Shown here: one piece after another, positions 48,382 through 59,111 of the stretch
How the letters are laid out: each line of letters opens with the position of its first letter
Numbering within the stretch: the stretch's first letter is position 1
NCBI GenBank assembly: GCA_015039365.1
Contig: WION01000005.1
Coordinates: 806,001-870,000, forward strand
Source: Amanita rubescens
Lineage: Eukaryota; Basidiomycota; Agaricomycetes; Agaricales; Amanitaceae
Reading direction: 5' to 3'
DNA length: 64,000 nucleotides
Made by a program: the position numbers and the translations under genes
Notes under the pieces: generated by a model
What the model was told of the DNA's origin: nothing
What the model saw: only the letters and a program-made list of their open reading frames with translations
Database searches by the model: none

Positions 48382-49053
48382 TCAGAGTTTCCTTCGTCTT
48401 TTATATTCTAGAAGGAGGTCTTCCATATGCGTCAAGTTATTTTCTGGTTCCCATGTGTTTTCGCTGGTGTCATAGCCTTTCCACTTTACAAGAAATTGTA
48501 ATTTCCCTCTAAACTTGCGATGTGCAAGCAGTGCTTCTACTTCGTATTCTTGTTCTCCTTCGATCAGATCGGGAGGGGGCCTTGTTTCCGTTGTTCCGTG
48601 AAAGGACGTTTCTTTGAACGGCGTTAGTAAGGCGGCGTGGAATACGTTATGAATTTTCCATTGTCTTGGTAGCGTGAGACGATATGTCAATGGTCCTAAG
48701 ACTTCTTTAATGGAAAAGGGACCTTCTCGTTTAGGTGCGAGCTTTCTGCTCTGATAAGGAATCTTCAGGTTCCTAGACTCTAGCCATACTTTGTCATTGA
48801 CTTTGAATGGTTTAGTCTTTCTCGTTGTTCTCTCCATCATCTTAGCTCGTGCTAGATCATGTGCGGCGAGTGCTTCTTCTCGTGCGCGGAACAAGGAGTT
48901 GATGCGGTTATCGGCGGTTGGTGTGTTTATCTTATTCGAGACAAGGGGAAGTGCAACCGGGGATGTTCCATACATCAATTGAAAGGGCGATTGTTTCAAT
49001 GCTTCATGAGTGCGTGAATTATGCGCGAATTGTGCTATTGGTATCATCTTGTT
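48382..49053 (-). CDS. Gypsy pol, 3' part: integrase C-terminus and chromodomain
   Basis: This is the continuation of pol after the nested Copia insertion (resuming at NKMIPIAQFAHNSRTHEAL). It carries the integrase C-terminal module (FKVNDKVWLESRNLKI; GPFSIKEVLGPLTYRLTLP; HNVFHAALLTPF) and a chromodomain (YEVEALLAHRKF, LQFLVKWKGYDTSENTWEP), which typically targets integration to chromatin marks. It ends two bases before the next ORF starts. Confidence 0.92.
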   Translation of the reverse strand, partial: NKMIPIAQFAHNSRTHEALKQSPFQLMYGTSPVALPLVSNKINTPTADNRINSLFRAREEALAAHDLARAKMMERTTRKTKPFKVNDKVWLESRNLKIPYQSRKLAPKREGPFSIKEVLGPLTYRLTLPRQWKIHNVFHAALLTPFKETSFHGTTETRPPPDLIEGEQEYEVEALLAHRKFRGKLQFLVKWKGYDTSENTWEPENNLTHMEDLLLEYKRRRKL

Positions 49054-49058
49054 CCAAG
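49054..49058. repeat. Copia target site duplication, left copy
   Basis: CCAAG at 49054-49058 is repeated at 59107-59111 directly outside the Copia LTRs. Removing one copy rejoins the Gypsy integrase frame (DTW/NKM). Confidence 0.92.
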
Positions 49059-49765
49059 TGTTGAAACTAGGGGTAACAAATCCCTAGCGAGCAGCGCAGT
49101 CTAGTACATGGAATGTACTACTTACCGAGTGTGGTGTGGAGTTGTTAAGAGCTTACTGGAGCTGGGGCTCAACAGTAGACAGTAGAGAGGATAATAGGAT
49201 AAGGATTGACGCTACTAGAGTACAGTTTATATACTACTAAACTACAAATAAGTACAAAGAGTCTTATCAGTATGAGTCACAGGTATTTGACTCATAAGGC
49301 GTCATTCCACAGCAATGCACAGCTATTGTACAGCAATGCATAGCTTTGCGCAGCACTTGACTCATCAATTATATTGACTGACTCATCACATTATTAATCT
49401 TCAATGTGATAGGTCGATAACTATAACGTATATATGTCTTCTAAGTTCTCATGTCAACATATATTCACATCATCAATAGTTCCACTATTATGATTGGATG
49501 ATCTTATGAGAATATCGCTAGGATATTCTCATGTCAGAATATGTTCTCATCATCAATCATCCACTATTATGATTGGCAGATGAGTATGAGAATATGTCGA
49601 ATATATTCTCATGTCAATATATTATCTCACACTCAATCATCCACTATTATGATTGGTTGAGAGACGAGTAAGTAACTGAGCGTTATTACATTAGTTAGTG
49701 TAAACTAATGATATCACTTATATTTACTATATACTGTATGTATATCGTATATTATAAGTTCAACA
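49059..49765 (-). repeat. Copia 3' LTR
   Basis: 707 bp, begins TGTTGAA and ends TTCAACA (short terminal inverted repeats). It includes three CCAAT-containing repeats. Confidence 0.95.
49482..49656 (-). promoter_or_regulatory. Triple CCAAT-box repeat in the Copia LTR
   Basis: The 16-mer CCAATCATAATAGTGG (element strand) occurs at 49482-49497, 49561-49576 and 49641-49656, spaced about 80 bp apart, with flanking inverted GAGAATAT/ATATTCTC words. The same set lies in the other LTR (about 58823-58997). This looks like the U3 enhancer/promoter region; function is inferred from the CCAAT motif. Confidence 0.5.
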
Positions 49766-49775
49766 CTCCCCTTCG
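49766..49775 (-). other. Copia polypurine tract
   Basis: GCGAAGGGGAG on the element strand abuts the 3' LTR. Confidence 0.7.
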
Positions 49776-49780
49776 CTAAG

Positions 49781-52700
49781 TTATTTATTAGCTTTCAAAA
49801 GGGTAGTCAATTTATCATTTTCTCTTTCATAGTATTTAAAGATTTCTTCAAGATATCCTCGCACTTCAAGATCTTGAATTCTTTCAAATATTTTATTATG
49901 TTGTCCTGGGGACTTATTAAGGGTTTTACTTTTAATATAATTAGCAAAAGTTTGTGATGCCTTAATATGATTAGTTAATGATATTTGACTATCATCTAGG
50001 ATTAATCCCATCTTCATTCGGAATATTACAAATTTTGAATATGGTAGATTTTTAGTCATTATATCCGCAACTTGTTCATTGGTAGGAATGTATGTGAGTT
50101 TAATTTTCTCACTTTCGACACATTCTCTAATGTAGTGAAATCTTATGTCAATATGTTTTGAACGGTGTTCTTGTGCAGGGTTACTGGCTAAGAACATTGC
50201 ACCTTGATTATCACAACATAAGAAAATAGTTTTAATTGGAAATTCAAGTTCACTCATAAGTGACTCAATCCAAACTATTTGTCTTGATGTATCAGACATT
50301 GACATGTATTCTGCTTCTGTTGAAGACAGTGCCACTACTTTTTGTTTTCGTGAAACCCATGATATAGCTCCTCCTGCGAGTTTTACTATATATCCAGTGA
50401 CAGATTTTCTTGTAATCTTGTCAGCACCCCAGTCAGCATCAGTAAAGGCTACAAAGCCTTCTTTGTTTAAACCATTATAAACTATTTTAGTTTGTACAGT
50501 GGTATTAACATAGCGTACTATGTATAATGCTTTCTGTATGTGTTCTTCATTTGGGTTTGCACAAAACTGAGACATTAATATTACTTGATAAGTAATATCA
50601 GGTCTTGTTCCTAATGCAAGATATAACAATGATCCTATTATTTGTTGAAAATAAGATCGCATCTCTGCTGTACATTCTTTTGTAGCAGCAGTTGGAATAT
50701 ATCCTGTTGGTAAAGGTGTACGAGTTGGTTTACAATTTTCTAAACCAAATCTTGTTACAACCTTCTTAGCGTATGCATGTTGATCAATAATAAGAGTACC
50801 CATATTCTTATTGTAATTGATTTGCATACCTAAGTATTCTTTAACTTTTCCAAGATCATGACATTCCCATTTCTTCATAAAAGCATTTTTAACTTTATGA
50901 ATTTCTGGTGTACTGTCACCCATGAAAAGCATGTCATCGACATATACTATACACACTATTATAGTGTCGTCTTCTCTTCTGACGTATACGCCAGAATCAG
51001 ATAAACAGCGTATAAATCCTAAATCCTCTAAGGATTTATTAGCTTGTTTATTCCAGGCATATGAGGCTTGTTTAAGTCCATATATTGCCTTTTTAAGTTG
51101 GTAAACTTTTTGTTCTTGGCCTTTGACTACATAACCTTCTGGTTGTTGCATATAGATATCCGCTTCGAGATCTCCGTACAAAAAGGCTGTTTTAACATCT
51201 AGTGCTTCAATATCCCATTTTTCTAGCACAGATATTGCTAACAAAAGGCGAATCGTTTCATATCTTGCCACTGGCGAAAACGTTTCATCATAGTCAAGTC
51301 CAGGTCTTTGAGAAAATCCTTTAGCGACAAGTCGAGCCTTCTTTCGACCGTCAGATTTAATATCGTATACCCATCTACATTTAATAGGTGTATGATTATG
51401 AGGTAATTCTGCAAGCTCCCAGATTTTTCTATCATTCAATGATTTCATTTCATCATTCATTGCTGTCTCCCATTGTTCATAAGATTTGGGATCAGCAATT
51501 TTGACTTTTTGAATATCTTTGTATTGATATTCTCTGATATTGTCTCTTGAAATATCAATGGCAGGAATTGCTTGTGCGAGTAAGTAATTCAGAAAACCAT
51601 TACCTTGCTCTTTAATGAGACATGACATTTCATTAATCTGAGCATTGTGTAATGTTGAATAAAGTAATTTAACTTTATCAATATGTTGTCGTATTTTAGA
51701 TCTAAGAGAATATCTGATTGTGACATCAAGTCTTGGATCAGATTTATCTTTTTCTTTAAGATCTTGAATCAATTCTCGAACAACATCTTGTTCTTCTGTA
51801 ATTTCTTTTTCAATTTCTAATGGTGTTTTATTACCATAAGCATTGTCTTTCTGTATAACCGGTTTTCTAGATCTTTCAGATCTTCGAGTAGGTTCTACAG
51901 GTTTTTTAGCAGTTCCTTTGCCTTTTCCTTTAGTAGGTTTATCTTTAAGACTTTGTACAGGTAGATCTAATTCAACGCCTGTAGGTTGATCTAATTCAGC
52001 ACCTTTGTCTTTTGAAGATGTATCTTTCTTTTCAAAGAAAGATTCTAATTTATCATCCCATTTAGTGTCATCATCATCATCATCTGATGAATCAGAACTA
52101 GGATGATTTCCAAAGTTGAAATCAAAGAAATCATCATCTGAATGCTGCTGTTCAGGTGAAATATCTCCTTCATTATCTGGTTTACCATCAGAGATATTTT
52201 TATCTGAGTTTTCAGAATTATCCTGCTCAATAGGCCTGATAGGGTCCAAGTTTTTTGTATAATTTTCATCTTGAGGTTTGGCTCTTGGAAATTTGGTTTC
52301 ATCAAATTCAGCTTGGGTGGATACTCGAAGTTGATTCGTATTTGTCATGAAGCGGTATGCTTTTGCATTCGGTTCGTATCCAATAAAGGTCATTATTTCA
52401 GACCTTGGTGTTAATTTATTTTCGCGCGATTCATGTGGGATAAATACCCAAGCTTTAGATCCGAATATCTTAAAGTAAGAAACATCAGGTTTCTTTCCAG
52501 TAAGATTTTCAACAGGGGTCTTCCATTTGGTTCGTCTAAGTGGAGTACGATTATAAACATGTACGGCAGTTTCGATCGCAAAGTTCCACCAAGATTGAGG
52601 ACATGAAGCATGTAATCTCAATGCTTCACTTTTTTCCCAAAGTGTTCTATTCATGCGTTCAACCTTTCCATTTTGTTGATGTATATATGGAGTAGATTTT

Positions 52701-55700
52701 TCATGAATAATTCCTACATCAGTTAAGTAATCTTGTATATTGGTGGACATAAATTCGCCCCCTCGATCGGAACGAACTATTTTTATGTTATATCCATATT
52801 GGTTGTATATTTGTTTGTGCCAGCCTTCAAATACTACAGCGACGTTAGACTTTTTCTGTAATGGTTTTACCCATACATGAGATGTACAATCATCAAATAT
52901 TACAAGTAAATATTTTTGTTTATGATAAGATTGTATTGGAAAAGTCATCAAGTCACAGTGTATACGTTCAAAGGGTTGGGTAGCACGTTTTTCTGAAAGA
53001 GGAAAGCTTTGTGAAACAGCTTTTCCTTTTAGACAACCGTTACAAGGTTCTAAGTCTTTAGGAATTGTTAAGGGAGGGAAACCCTCTAAGTTTTTAGAGC
53101 CTAATTTCAATATTTGTTGGCTAGGATGACCCATCCGTTGATGCCAAATTTCATATCCAACAACATTAATTGTGGTCATCATTAATTTATAATTTGAAGG
53201 TTTAATAATTTGACCTTCTGTCCACATTAATGTTTCGTTACCATCTCCTGGAAATCCTTCCAGTGATGCATTTTCAGAGCCTTCTCTGTAGAAAGAAATC
53301 CTATCATTATCTTGTTTTGCAATAAAACCTTGTTTACACAATGTTCCATTGCTTATTAGTCGTAGTGTGGCACTTGGCATATGGAGGACCGGATAAAGTT
53401 TCAATCTTGAAACCGAACCATTTTTAAGGGTGTGATCCAAAATCACAGTCCCTATACCTAATATATCTGCTTGATTATCAGCTGTAAATACTGAAGTAGG
53501 AACTTCATATTTTTTATAGCTGACAAAGTCTTCTAAGTGTGCGGTAAAATGATGTGATGCACCTGAGTCACACATCCATATTGTAAGTCCTTTATTATTT
53601 TTATAACATTCAGGACATTTGCAAGAAAGTGATTTATCACAGAGTTGACTATATGGGTCTTGAAGATGTCCAATGTTTATTACATTAGCATATCTTTCAT
53701 TTAATTCACTTAAAGTTTGATCATAAAGTTCATCTATATGATTCTGATCATAAAGACGAGCTATTCTTTGATGATTACTTAAGTTTTCACGCATGTTGGC
53801 ATCAAAATAATATAAATTTCGAAGATCCGTAGATCTTCTTGGTGTAGGGTATACAATCGGTACATTAGATGGTATTACCGGTACAGTATCAATAGTACGA
53901 TTAGTTGGATAATCGTATAAATTGAAAAAATCTTCATAAGGCGTAATAGGCCTTGTTTGGATTTGAGATGATGCCAAAGATTCTGGAGCCGTATGGTAAA
54001 CAGAATCTTGATCAGATTGGTAAAAGTAATTTAAATCTGATGAACTTACAGATTCTGGTCGGAGGGATACAGTGTCATGGTCATTTACCATCCCTCTCAA
54101 CATATTTTGTAAGTGTTCTAAAGTGCGTGCATTAGTATTCATTCTTCGAGCTTCCAAATTAGCTCGTCGAACTTGATCCACATAATATTGTCTGGTATGT
54201 ACATACCACCAACTTATTTGTTCATCATCAAAGGAACCAGGCATTGGTTCCTCAGGCTCTTCATCGGTATAAAGTCCTTCATACCCTGAAGAATTGGCCT
54301 CAGATTGATGTGATTCATTATCTGTTTGATATCCTTCATTATCGGTTTGATGATGGGATATACTAGAGGAAGCAAAGATAGGACTAGCAAGATCGTCCAA
54401 ACTTTGAGTATCCTTAGTATCTGCAAATATTGCAGAATCAAAGATATCAGAGTAGTCCGTTGATTCAGTTCGTACTTTTTGTACATCTCTGGATACAGAA
54501 TCTCCCGAATCTTCGGATATCTCATCAATTCTCCCCATGAAGTCGTCCGTGGGAACCGCACGAGTACCTTTGTACTTGTAAATCTTGGGGACAAATTCTT
54601 CATCAAAATCTGTCATTACCTGATCTCCAATTCTGGCAATCAGAGGTAAAGATGCTGATGTCGAAGATGCCATAGCATGCCCAGAACCAAGTGTTGATTG
54701 AGCTGCTGTGCGAGCAGCAAGTTTATTCGCACGATTCTTTGCTTTAGCTGCCTTATTGCGTTCCCAATTTGGTCCTTTAGACTGATTAGGGACTTGACCA
54801 GCCCATTGGGGTCTAAAAGGAGTCTGAGATTGGCCAGGTGTATGTTTTGGTCCATTAGATGGTCCACCTGTCGAAGTATGTTGTGTTGGGTTTCTTCGAT
54901 TTCCCATTGGTTTTCTTCCACCTCTGCCTCGAAAGGATTTCCCACGATAGGAATTCCAAGGGGTGCGAGGTTGTCCTTGTTGCAATTGTTGGCGTGCCAT
55001 ATTTGCAACTACTTGAGAGTTAGAATGTTTATTCCCTCTCGTGACAACAGAAGTATTGGCATTGTTCCTGTTACCTTTCCTTCGGGACCATTCCTCAGAT
55101 ATGAGATTAAGGAATTCATCTACAGTGTCATCATCTGCGGAATGTGCCAACAGATTTGCGACAAAGCTGTCCCATGAAGGAGGTAAGGCATGTAGGATCG
55201 TCATAATTTGCATTTTGACGGTTAAGGTTACACCTTGGTTTGATACTCTATTAATCAAGTCCATAAGATGTGGGACTTGAGTGTTTGGATTGGAATTCTC
55301 TTTGAGTTTCCAGTCGACAATTTGTCTATAGAGTCCAAACGTAGCAGCCAGACCTTGTTTACCAAATTTATCCTTTAGAGATTTCCAAAGGACTTCGGCT
55401 TTATCGTTTTTATCGTCAACAAGGTGTACGAGATTAGGTGCTAGTTTTAAGGTAATGTAACCTTTGGCTTTCATATTGTCCTCTTTAAATTCGACATATT
55501 CTTTGCGAATTTCTTTAAGGGTTTTTAATTGATCTGGCTTTATGTCAGATGTCTTGATTGCCGTTTTTTCAGACGGTTCAAGATCTCTGGGCCAGTCAAG
55601 TTTTGGATCAATATGTGCACCAAGACCTTGACTGTTCAAGTACGCAGTCATAAGTCTTTCGAATGCAAGCCAATTTGATCCAGTAAGGACAGGAACAATG

Positions 55701-55726
55701 GAGTTTATCGAATTGGAAGAAGACAT
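49781..55726 (-). CDS. Copia Gag-Pol polyprotein
   Basis: A single open frame of 1981 residues. Gag occupies about residues 1-340 (LTGSNWLAFERLMTAYLNSQ; LKDKFGKQGLAATFGLYRQI) and ends in an Arg/Gly-rich region instead of a CCHC knuckle. A long polar linker (about 340-700) contains Cys pairs (CKCPECYK). Then protease CDSGASHHFTAHL at about residue 718, the integrase zinc region (HQRMGHPSQ...CNGCLKGKA) at about 860, the integrase core (HCDLMTFP; VRSDRGGEFMS; HQQNGKVERMNRT), RT with VYVDDMLFMGDS at about 1595, and RNase H (FTDADWGADKITRKSVTGY; LSSTEAEYMSMS). The frame is intact. It is longer than the usual 1300-1500 residues because of the linker. Confidence 0.97.
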   Translation of the reverse strand: MSSSNSINSIVPVLTGSNWLAFERLMTAYLNSQGLGAHIDPKLDWPRDLEPSEKTAIKTSDIKPDQLKTLKEIRKEYVEFKEDNMKAKGYITLKLAPNLVHLVDDKNDKAEVLWKSLKDKFGKQGLAATFGLYRQIVDWKLKENSNPNTQVPHLMDLINRVSNQGVTLTVKMQIMTILHALPPSWDSFVANLLAHSADDDTVDEFLNLISEEWSRRKGNRNNANTSVVTRGNKHSNSQVVANMARQQLQQGQPRTPWNSYRGKSFRGRGGRKPMGNRRNPTQHTSTGGPSNGPKHTPGQSQTPFRPQWAGQVPNQSKGPNWERNKAAKAKNRANKLAARTAAQSTLGSGHAMASSTSASLPLIARIGDQVMTDFDEEFVPKIYKYKGTRAVPTDDFMGRIDEISEDSGDSVSRDVQKVRTESTDYSDIFDSAIFADTKDTQSLDDLASPIFASSSISHHQTDNEGYQTDNESHQSEANSSGYEGLYTDEEPEEPMPGSFDDEQISWWYVHTRQYYVDQVRRANLEARRMNTNARTLEHLQNMLRGMVNDHDTVSLRPESVSSSDLNYFYQSDQDSVYHTAPESLASSQIQTRPITPYEDFFNLYDYPTNRTIDTVPVIPSNVPIVYPTPRRSTDLRNLYYFDANMRENLSNHQRIARLYDQNHIDELYDQTLSELNERYANVINIGHLQDPYSQLCDKSLSCKCPECYKNNKGLTIWMCDSGASHHFTAHLEDFVSYKKYEVPTSVFTADNQADILGIGTVILDHTLKNGSVSRLKLYPVLHMPSATLRLISNGTLCKQGFIAKQDNDRISFYREGSENASLEGFPGDGNETLMWTEGQIIKPSNYKLMMTTINVVGYEIWHQRMGHPSQQILKLGSKNLEGFPPLTIPKDLEPCNGCLKGKAVSQSFPLSEKRATQPFERIHCDLMTFPIQSYHKQKYLLVIFDDCTSHVWVKPLQKKSNVAVVFEGWHKQIYNQYGYNIKIVRSDRGGEFMSTNIQDYLTDVGIIHEKSTPYIHQQNGKVERMNRTLWEKSEALRLHASCPQSWWNFAIETAVHVYNRTPLRRTKWKTPVENLTGKKPDVSYFKIFGSKAWVFIPHESRENKLTPRSEIMTFIGYEPNAKAYRFMTNTNQLRVSTQAEFDETKFPRAKPQDENYTKNLDPIRPIEQDNSENSDKNISDGKPDNEGDISPEQQHSDDDFFDFNFGNHPSSDSSDDDDDDTKWDDKLESFFEKKDTSSKDKGAELDQPTGVELDLPVQSLKDKPTKGKGKGTAKKPVEPTRRSERSRKPVIQKDNAYGNKTPLEIEKEITEEQDVVRELIQDLKEKDKSDPRLDVTIRYSLRSKIRQHIDKVKLLYSTLHNAQINEMSCLIKEQGNGFLNYLLAQAIPAIDISRDNIREYQYKDIQKVKIADPKSYEQWETAMNDEMKSLNDRKIWELAELPHNHTPIKCRWVYDIKSDGRKKARLVAKGFSQRPGLDYDETFSPVARYETIRLLLAISVLEKWDIEALDVKTAFLYGDLEADIYMQQPEGYVVKGQEQKVYQLKKAIYGLKQASYAWNKQANKSLEDLGFIRCLSDSGVYVRREDDTIIVCIVYVDDMLFMGDSTPEIHKVKNAFMKKWECHDLGKVKEYLGMQINYNKNMGTLIIDQHAYAKKVVTRFGLENCKPTRTPLPTGYIPTAATKECTAEMRSYFQQIIGSLLYLALGTRPDITYQVILMSQFCANPNEEHIQKALYIVRYVNTTVQTKIVYNGLNKEGFVAFTDADWGADKITRKSVTGYIVKLAGGAISWVSRKQKVVALSSTEAEYMSMSDTSRQIVWIESLMSELEFPIKTIFLCCDNQGAMFLASNPAQEHRSKHIDIRFHYIRECVESEKIKLTYIPTNEQVADIMTKNLPYSKFVIFRMKMGLILDDSQISLTNHIKASQTFANYIKSKTLNKSPGQHNKIFERIQDLEVRGYLEEIFKYYERENDKLTTLLKANK

Positions 55727-55920
55727 TTTCTTACTTTGGTTAAGTTTGTTAAAAATCTAAGAAGATTTTTCGTAAGAAAAGGTTCAAATAATAATAAGGC
55801 ATAAGAATTTATGTGATGATGTAATTTCCGTCCTGATTTCTTAAGCTTAATGTCGTTCATGTCAGAAATGACAAGAATATAGTATTTTTTACTATTCTAG
55901 TGTTAATACTAGAAAGTAAA

Positions 55921-57175
55921 CTAGGGAATATCTTTTTTACACGTCCTTTCAGGTATGTAATATCGAATTTCCGTCACAGGGTTAGATGCGAATCTAGCCC
56001 TCCTATTGTCTCTATCATCGACAGGTTTGTCGAAAATAGATTCTTTAGGTAATTTTATGTGAGGAAAATCTTTATACCGTCTGGGAAGCCTTCCAGTTTC
56101 CTGCCATATTCCCATGTCATTACTATATTCGTCAACAACCCTTTTCACTTCGGTTCCCTCTTGATTTGAAGGAAACACTCCAGCCGCTCTGCTTTGGGCT
56201 CGAGTTTTAGATACGATATATCCCCAACTTGCAATGTTGGGGGCGCATCTACTCCAGGTAGGTGTTGTTGACTTTCGCCATCCTTTTTGTTCTGTATTAC
56301 GTTTTAGTTGGGTCTTATATACGTTAAAAGGTGTATTTACCTTTCCTTTTTTGTATATTTGAATGATCTCCTCCGGAAGAGGAATTCTGCCCCTTTCGTC
56401 AGATGCGATGCCAAGGAAATGTTGGCGGTACGCATCCGAATCCAAAGCATTAGGGATATTCGTCTTATTTTTCCATTGACGATTACCCTTATGCCAGTCG
56501 TTTTTGGTGACTGGCCTGAATTGGACATGGGCATTGTTTGGTGGTCCATAGGACCACTCTTCCGGTTTAGTGTTGTGGATCCAAGGCGATCCACGATCTT
56601 TGTTATATCGCCAACCTTCGTTGACGATAACAGGTCGTCCTTGTGGACGAGAGACTGGCCCAACAGCCTTCGCGGCCTTGGCGTATGAGACTAGATTATC
56701 TTTTATGAGATAAAGATGCACACCTAGTATTTCTAGAAGACTGACCTGTTGGGCTCCGCATTGATTTGGGAGCCGTCGGGACTCCTTTATAGTCGAAGAC
56801 GACTTTTTGTACACAGCGGTGTACATGGTGTATCGCATCGGGATGCGAACAGTGGCAGCCTTTTGCTGCATGAGGCATATATGGGCGCGAGCCCATGGGA
56901 ACAGGATACTTTTTATAGTTCCTATTAAGCCTCACAGCTTGAGGCGGAGAAGTCGGAACAGGAATACGTAATGAAGGTACCATTTCTGGTACCTGTGCCT
57001 TTGCAGGCGGCGGCGAGTTCTTTGGTAAGGCCCTAACGGGGGCCTGGAGATGCCGGGCGCCAGAGCCGGGCAAATTGTTCGGGGTAGTCCGAGAGGGGAC
57101 TGTCCTCGAAGAAATCGGAGTGCCAAGGGCACCGCCAGCAGAAGACAACGGCGAGAAAGAGTTTACAAACGACAT
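55921..57175 (-). CDS. Extra 5' ORF of the Copia element, spliced, unknown function
   Basis: Two overlapping frames join through a predicted 55-nt intron (56691-56745, GTCAGT...CTAG): exons 57175-56746 and 56690-55921, giving 399 residues in one frame. The N-terminal third is Pro/Ser-rich (SRTVPSRTTPNNLPG). It is followed by a Cys/His cluster (CHCSHPDAIHHVHRC), then a basic region with many Trp (PEEWSYGPPN; NDWHKGNRQWKNK; GIWQETGRLPRRY). I recognise no family. It precedes gag-pol on the same RNA strand, so gag-pol would need splicing, leaky scanning or an internal start. Ribosomal frameshifting in the overlap is an alternative to splicing. Confidence 0.65.
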
Positions 57176-58389
57176 TTTTATATAAAATGAAAAAATTGAT
57201 TTTAAAATTTTGCTGAAATCAGGAGGTTTAATCATCACATAGTTCTTTGGATAAGATCAAAAAGAAGGAATGGGCGTTCAGAGCCTTCAGCCCTTACTAA
57301 TCCCAGAAAACAGATAATTTGTACGCAAATTGGATGTTTCGGCACAAGTTTCGCACATCATTGTTTCTTCTTGTCATGCGTGTTGAATTTGGTACTAATC
57401 GTTATGAAAGGTGTTATATTAACCAAGATCTATGTCACATTGGTATCCACTTCGATGTTTTTAGCATCTAATAACGCAGTATTATATTTGCGTGGGATAT
57501 GATCCAATGTAGGTAAGAATAGCCAACCTAAGCGTCTGACAATAGATTAAAGACTCGGGGATCGGCCCTTGTCCCTTCTTAAACGATCAAATGATAACCG
57601 TTTAATCTCTGGAATAACCATGACGATAATGACTGCATTCCCAAATGCATGAGATAAGTCCATCACTTAGATGGTCTATGGGGTCTCAATCCCCCACTAG
57701 ACGTGTATGTACAAGTATTAAGAATTAATCTAGACACCGCTGGGTTACAGCTGAGTGTATTCCTAATCTAGAGAAGTCCCTAAGGGCTCATTCTCGATAG
57801 GCAGAGTGTACGGTCCACAATGTGACCTCATCTCACCCCTTATACTAGAATCTATTATTACTTGTACATATATTAGGTATTTTACAGGATCGAAAATCCT
57901 GATGATGGTATAGCGTGGTTCAATACGTCCAATCACATCACACTGCCCAAGCGGAATACAGTGTGGGACGTCACCCTTTTATACGGTAGGTAATAACCGG
58001 TGAAGTTCACACTTCACAAGTGAGCCAATTCTTATTGACGCAGTAATGGTCCACTGCGAGATTTTTAAGGCGATCTAGGCCGGTTTTTAACGTCATCCAA
58101 GACTGTCCCTTGTACAGGGATACTCGTAATTTAGACCGCTGAGTAATTAACGGGGTCCCCTTAGCCCTGGGTCCGGGCGTATACAATCCAGGTAAGCGGA
58201 TGACTCAGAGTCTATCCCTCACTTCCCAGAAGGGTTAGCCAAGTGCGGTGACTAATCTAACAAGAAAAATGAAAACCACACTGGGCGCCTCGCCCAGTTA
58301 CCTTTGTTTTACCTTTTCTCTCCGTCAATGACTTGAGAGTGTGCGTCGCTTGGCTTCACAACCAATAGCGCCAAAGGCGTCTGGTTTCG
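57176..58389 (-). other. Copia 5' leader
   Basis: About 1.2 kb between the primer site and the first ORF without a sizeable reading frame. It presumably carries packaging and translation signals. Confidence 0.6.
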
Positions 58390-58401
58390 GGGCCCATAAC
58401 C
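58390..58401 (-). other. Copia primer-binding site (initiator tRNA-Met anticodon arm)
   Basis: On the element strand GGTTATGGGCCC lies directly after the 5' LTR. It is the exact complement of GGGCCCATAACC, which I recall as the anticodon arm sequence of eukaryotic initiator tRNA-Met, as in half-tRNA priming of Drosophila copia. Confidence 0.8.
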
Positions 58402-59106
58402 TGTTGAAACTAGGGGTAACAAATCCCTAGCGAGCAGCGCAGTCTAGTACATGGAATGTACTACTTACCGAGTGTGGTGTGGAGTTGTTAAGAGCTTACT
58501 GGAGCTGGGGCTCAACAGTAGACAGTAGAGAGGATAATAGGATAAGGATTGACGCTACTAGAGTACAGTTTATATACTACTAAACTACAAATAAGTACAA
58601 AGAGTCTTATCAGTATGAGTCACAGGTATTTGACTCATAAGGCGTCATTCCACAGCAATGCACAGCTATTGTACAGCAATGCATAGCTTTGCGCAGCACT
58701 TGACTCATCAATTATATTGACTGACTCATCACATTATTAATCTTCAATGTGATAGGTCGATAACTATAACGTATATATGTCTTCTATTCTCATGTCAACA
58801 TATATTCACATCATCAATAGTTCCACTATTATGATTGGATGATCTTATGAGAATATCGCTAGGATATTCTCATGTCAGAATATGTTCTCATCATCAATCA
58901 TCCACTATTATGATTGGCAGATGAGTATGAGAATATGTCGAATATATTCTCATGTCAATATATTATCTCACACTCAATCATCCACTATTATGATTGGTTG
59001 AGAGACGAGTAAGTAACTGAGCGTTATTACATTAGTTAGTGTAAACTAATGATATCACTTATATTTACTATATACTGTATGTATATCGTATATTATAAGT
59101 TCAACA
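58402..59106 (-). repeat. Copia 5' LTR
   Basis: 705 bp, same as 49059-49765 except for a 2-nt deletion near 58783. Confidence 0.95.
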
Positions 59107-59111
59107 CCAAG
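59107..59111. repeat. Copia target site duplication, right copy
   Basis: CCAAG, matching 49054-49058. Confidence 0.92.

Larger units (their letters stand above)
49059..59106 (-). mobile_element. Complete Ty1/Copia retrotransposon nested in Gypsy integrase
   Basis: 10,048 bp, minus orientation: 5' LTR 58402-59106, tRNA primer site 58390-58401, 1.2-kb leader, a spliced extra ORF, a 1981-residue Gag-Pol without stops, polypurine tract and 3' LTR 49059-49765. The LTRs (705 and 707 bp) look the same except for a 2-nt indel (TAAGTT against TATT), and a 5-bp target duplication is intact. It appears young and possibly active. Confidence 0.95.
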
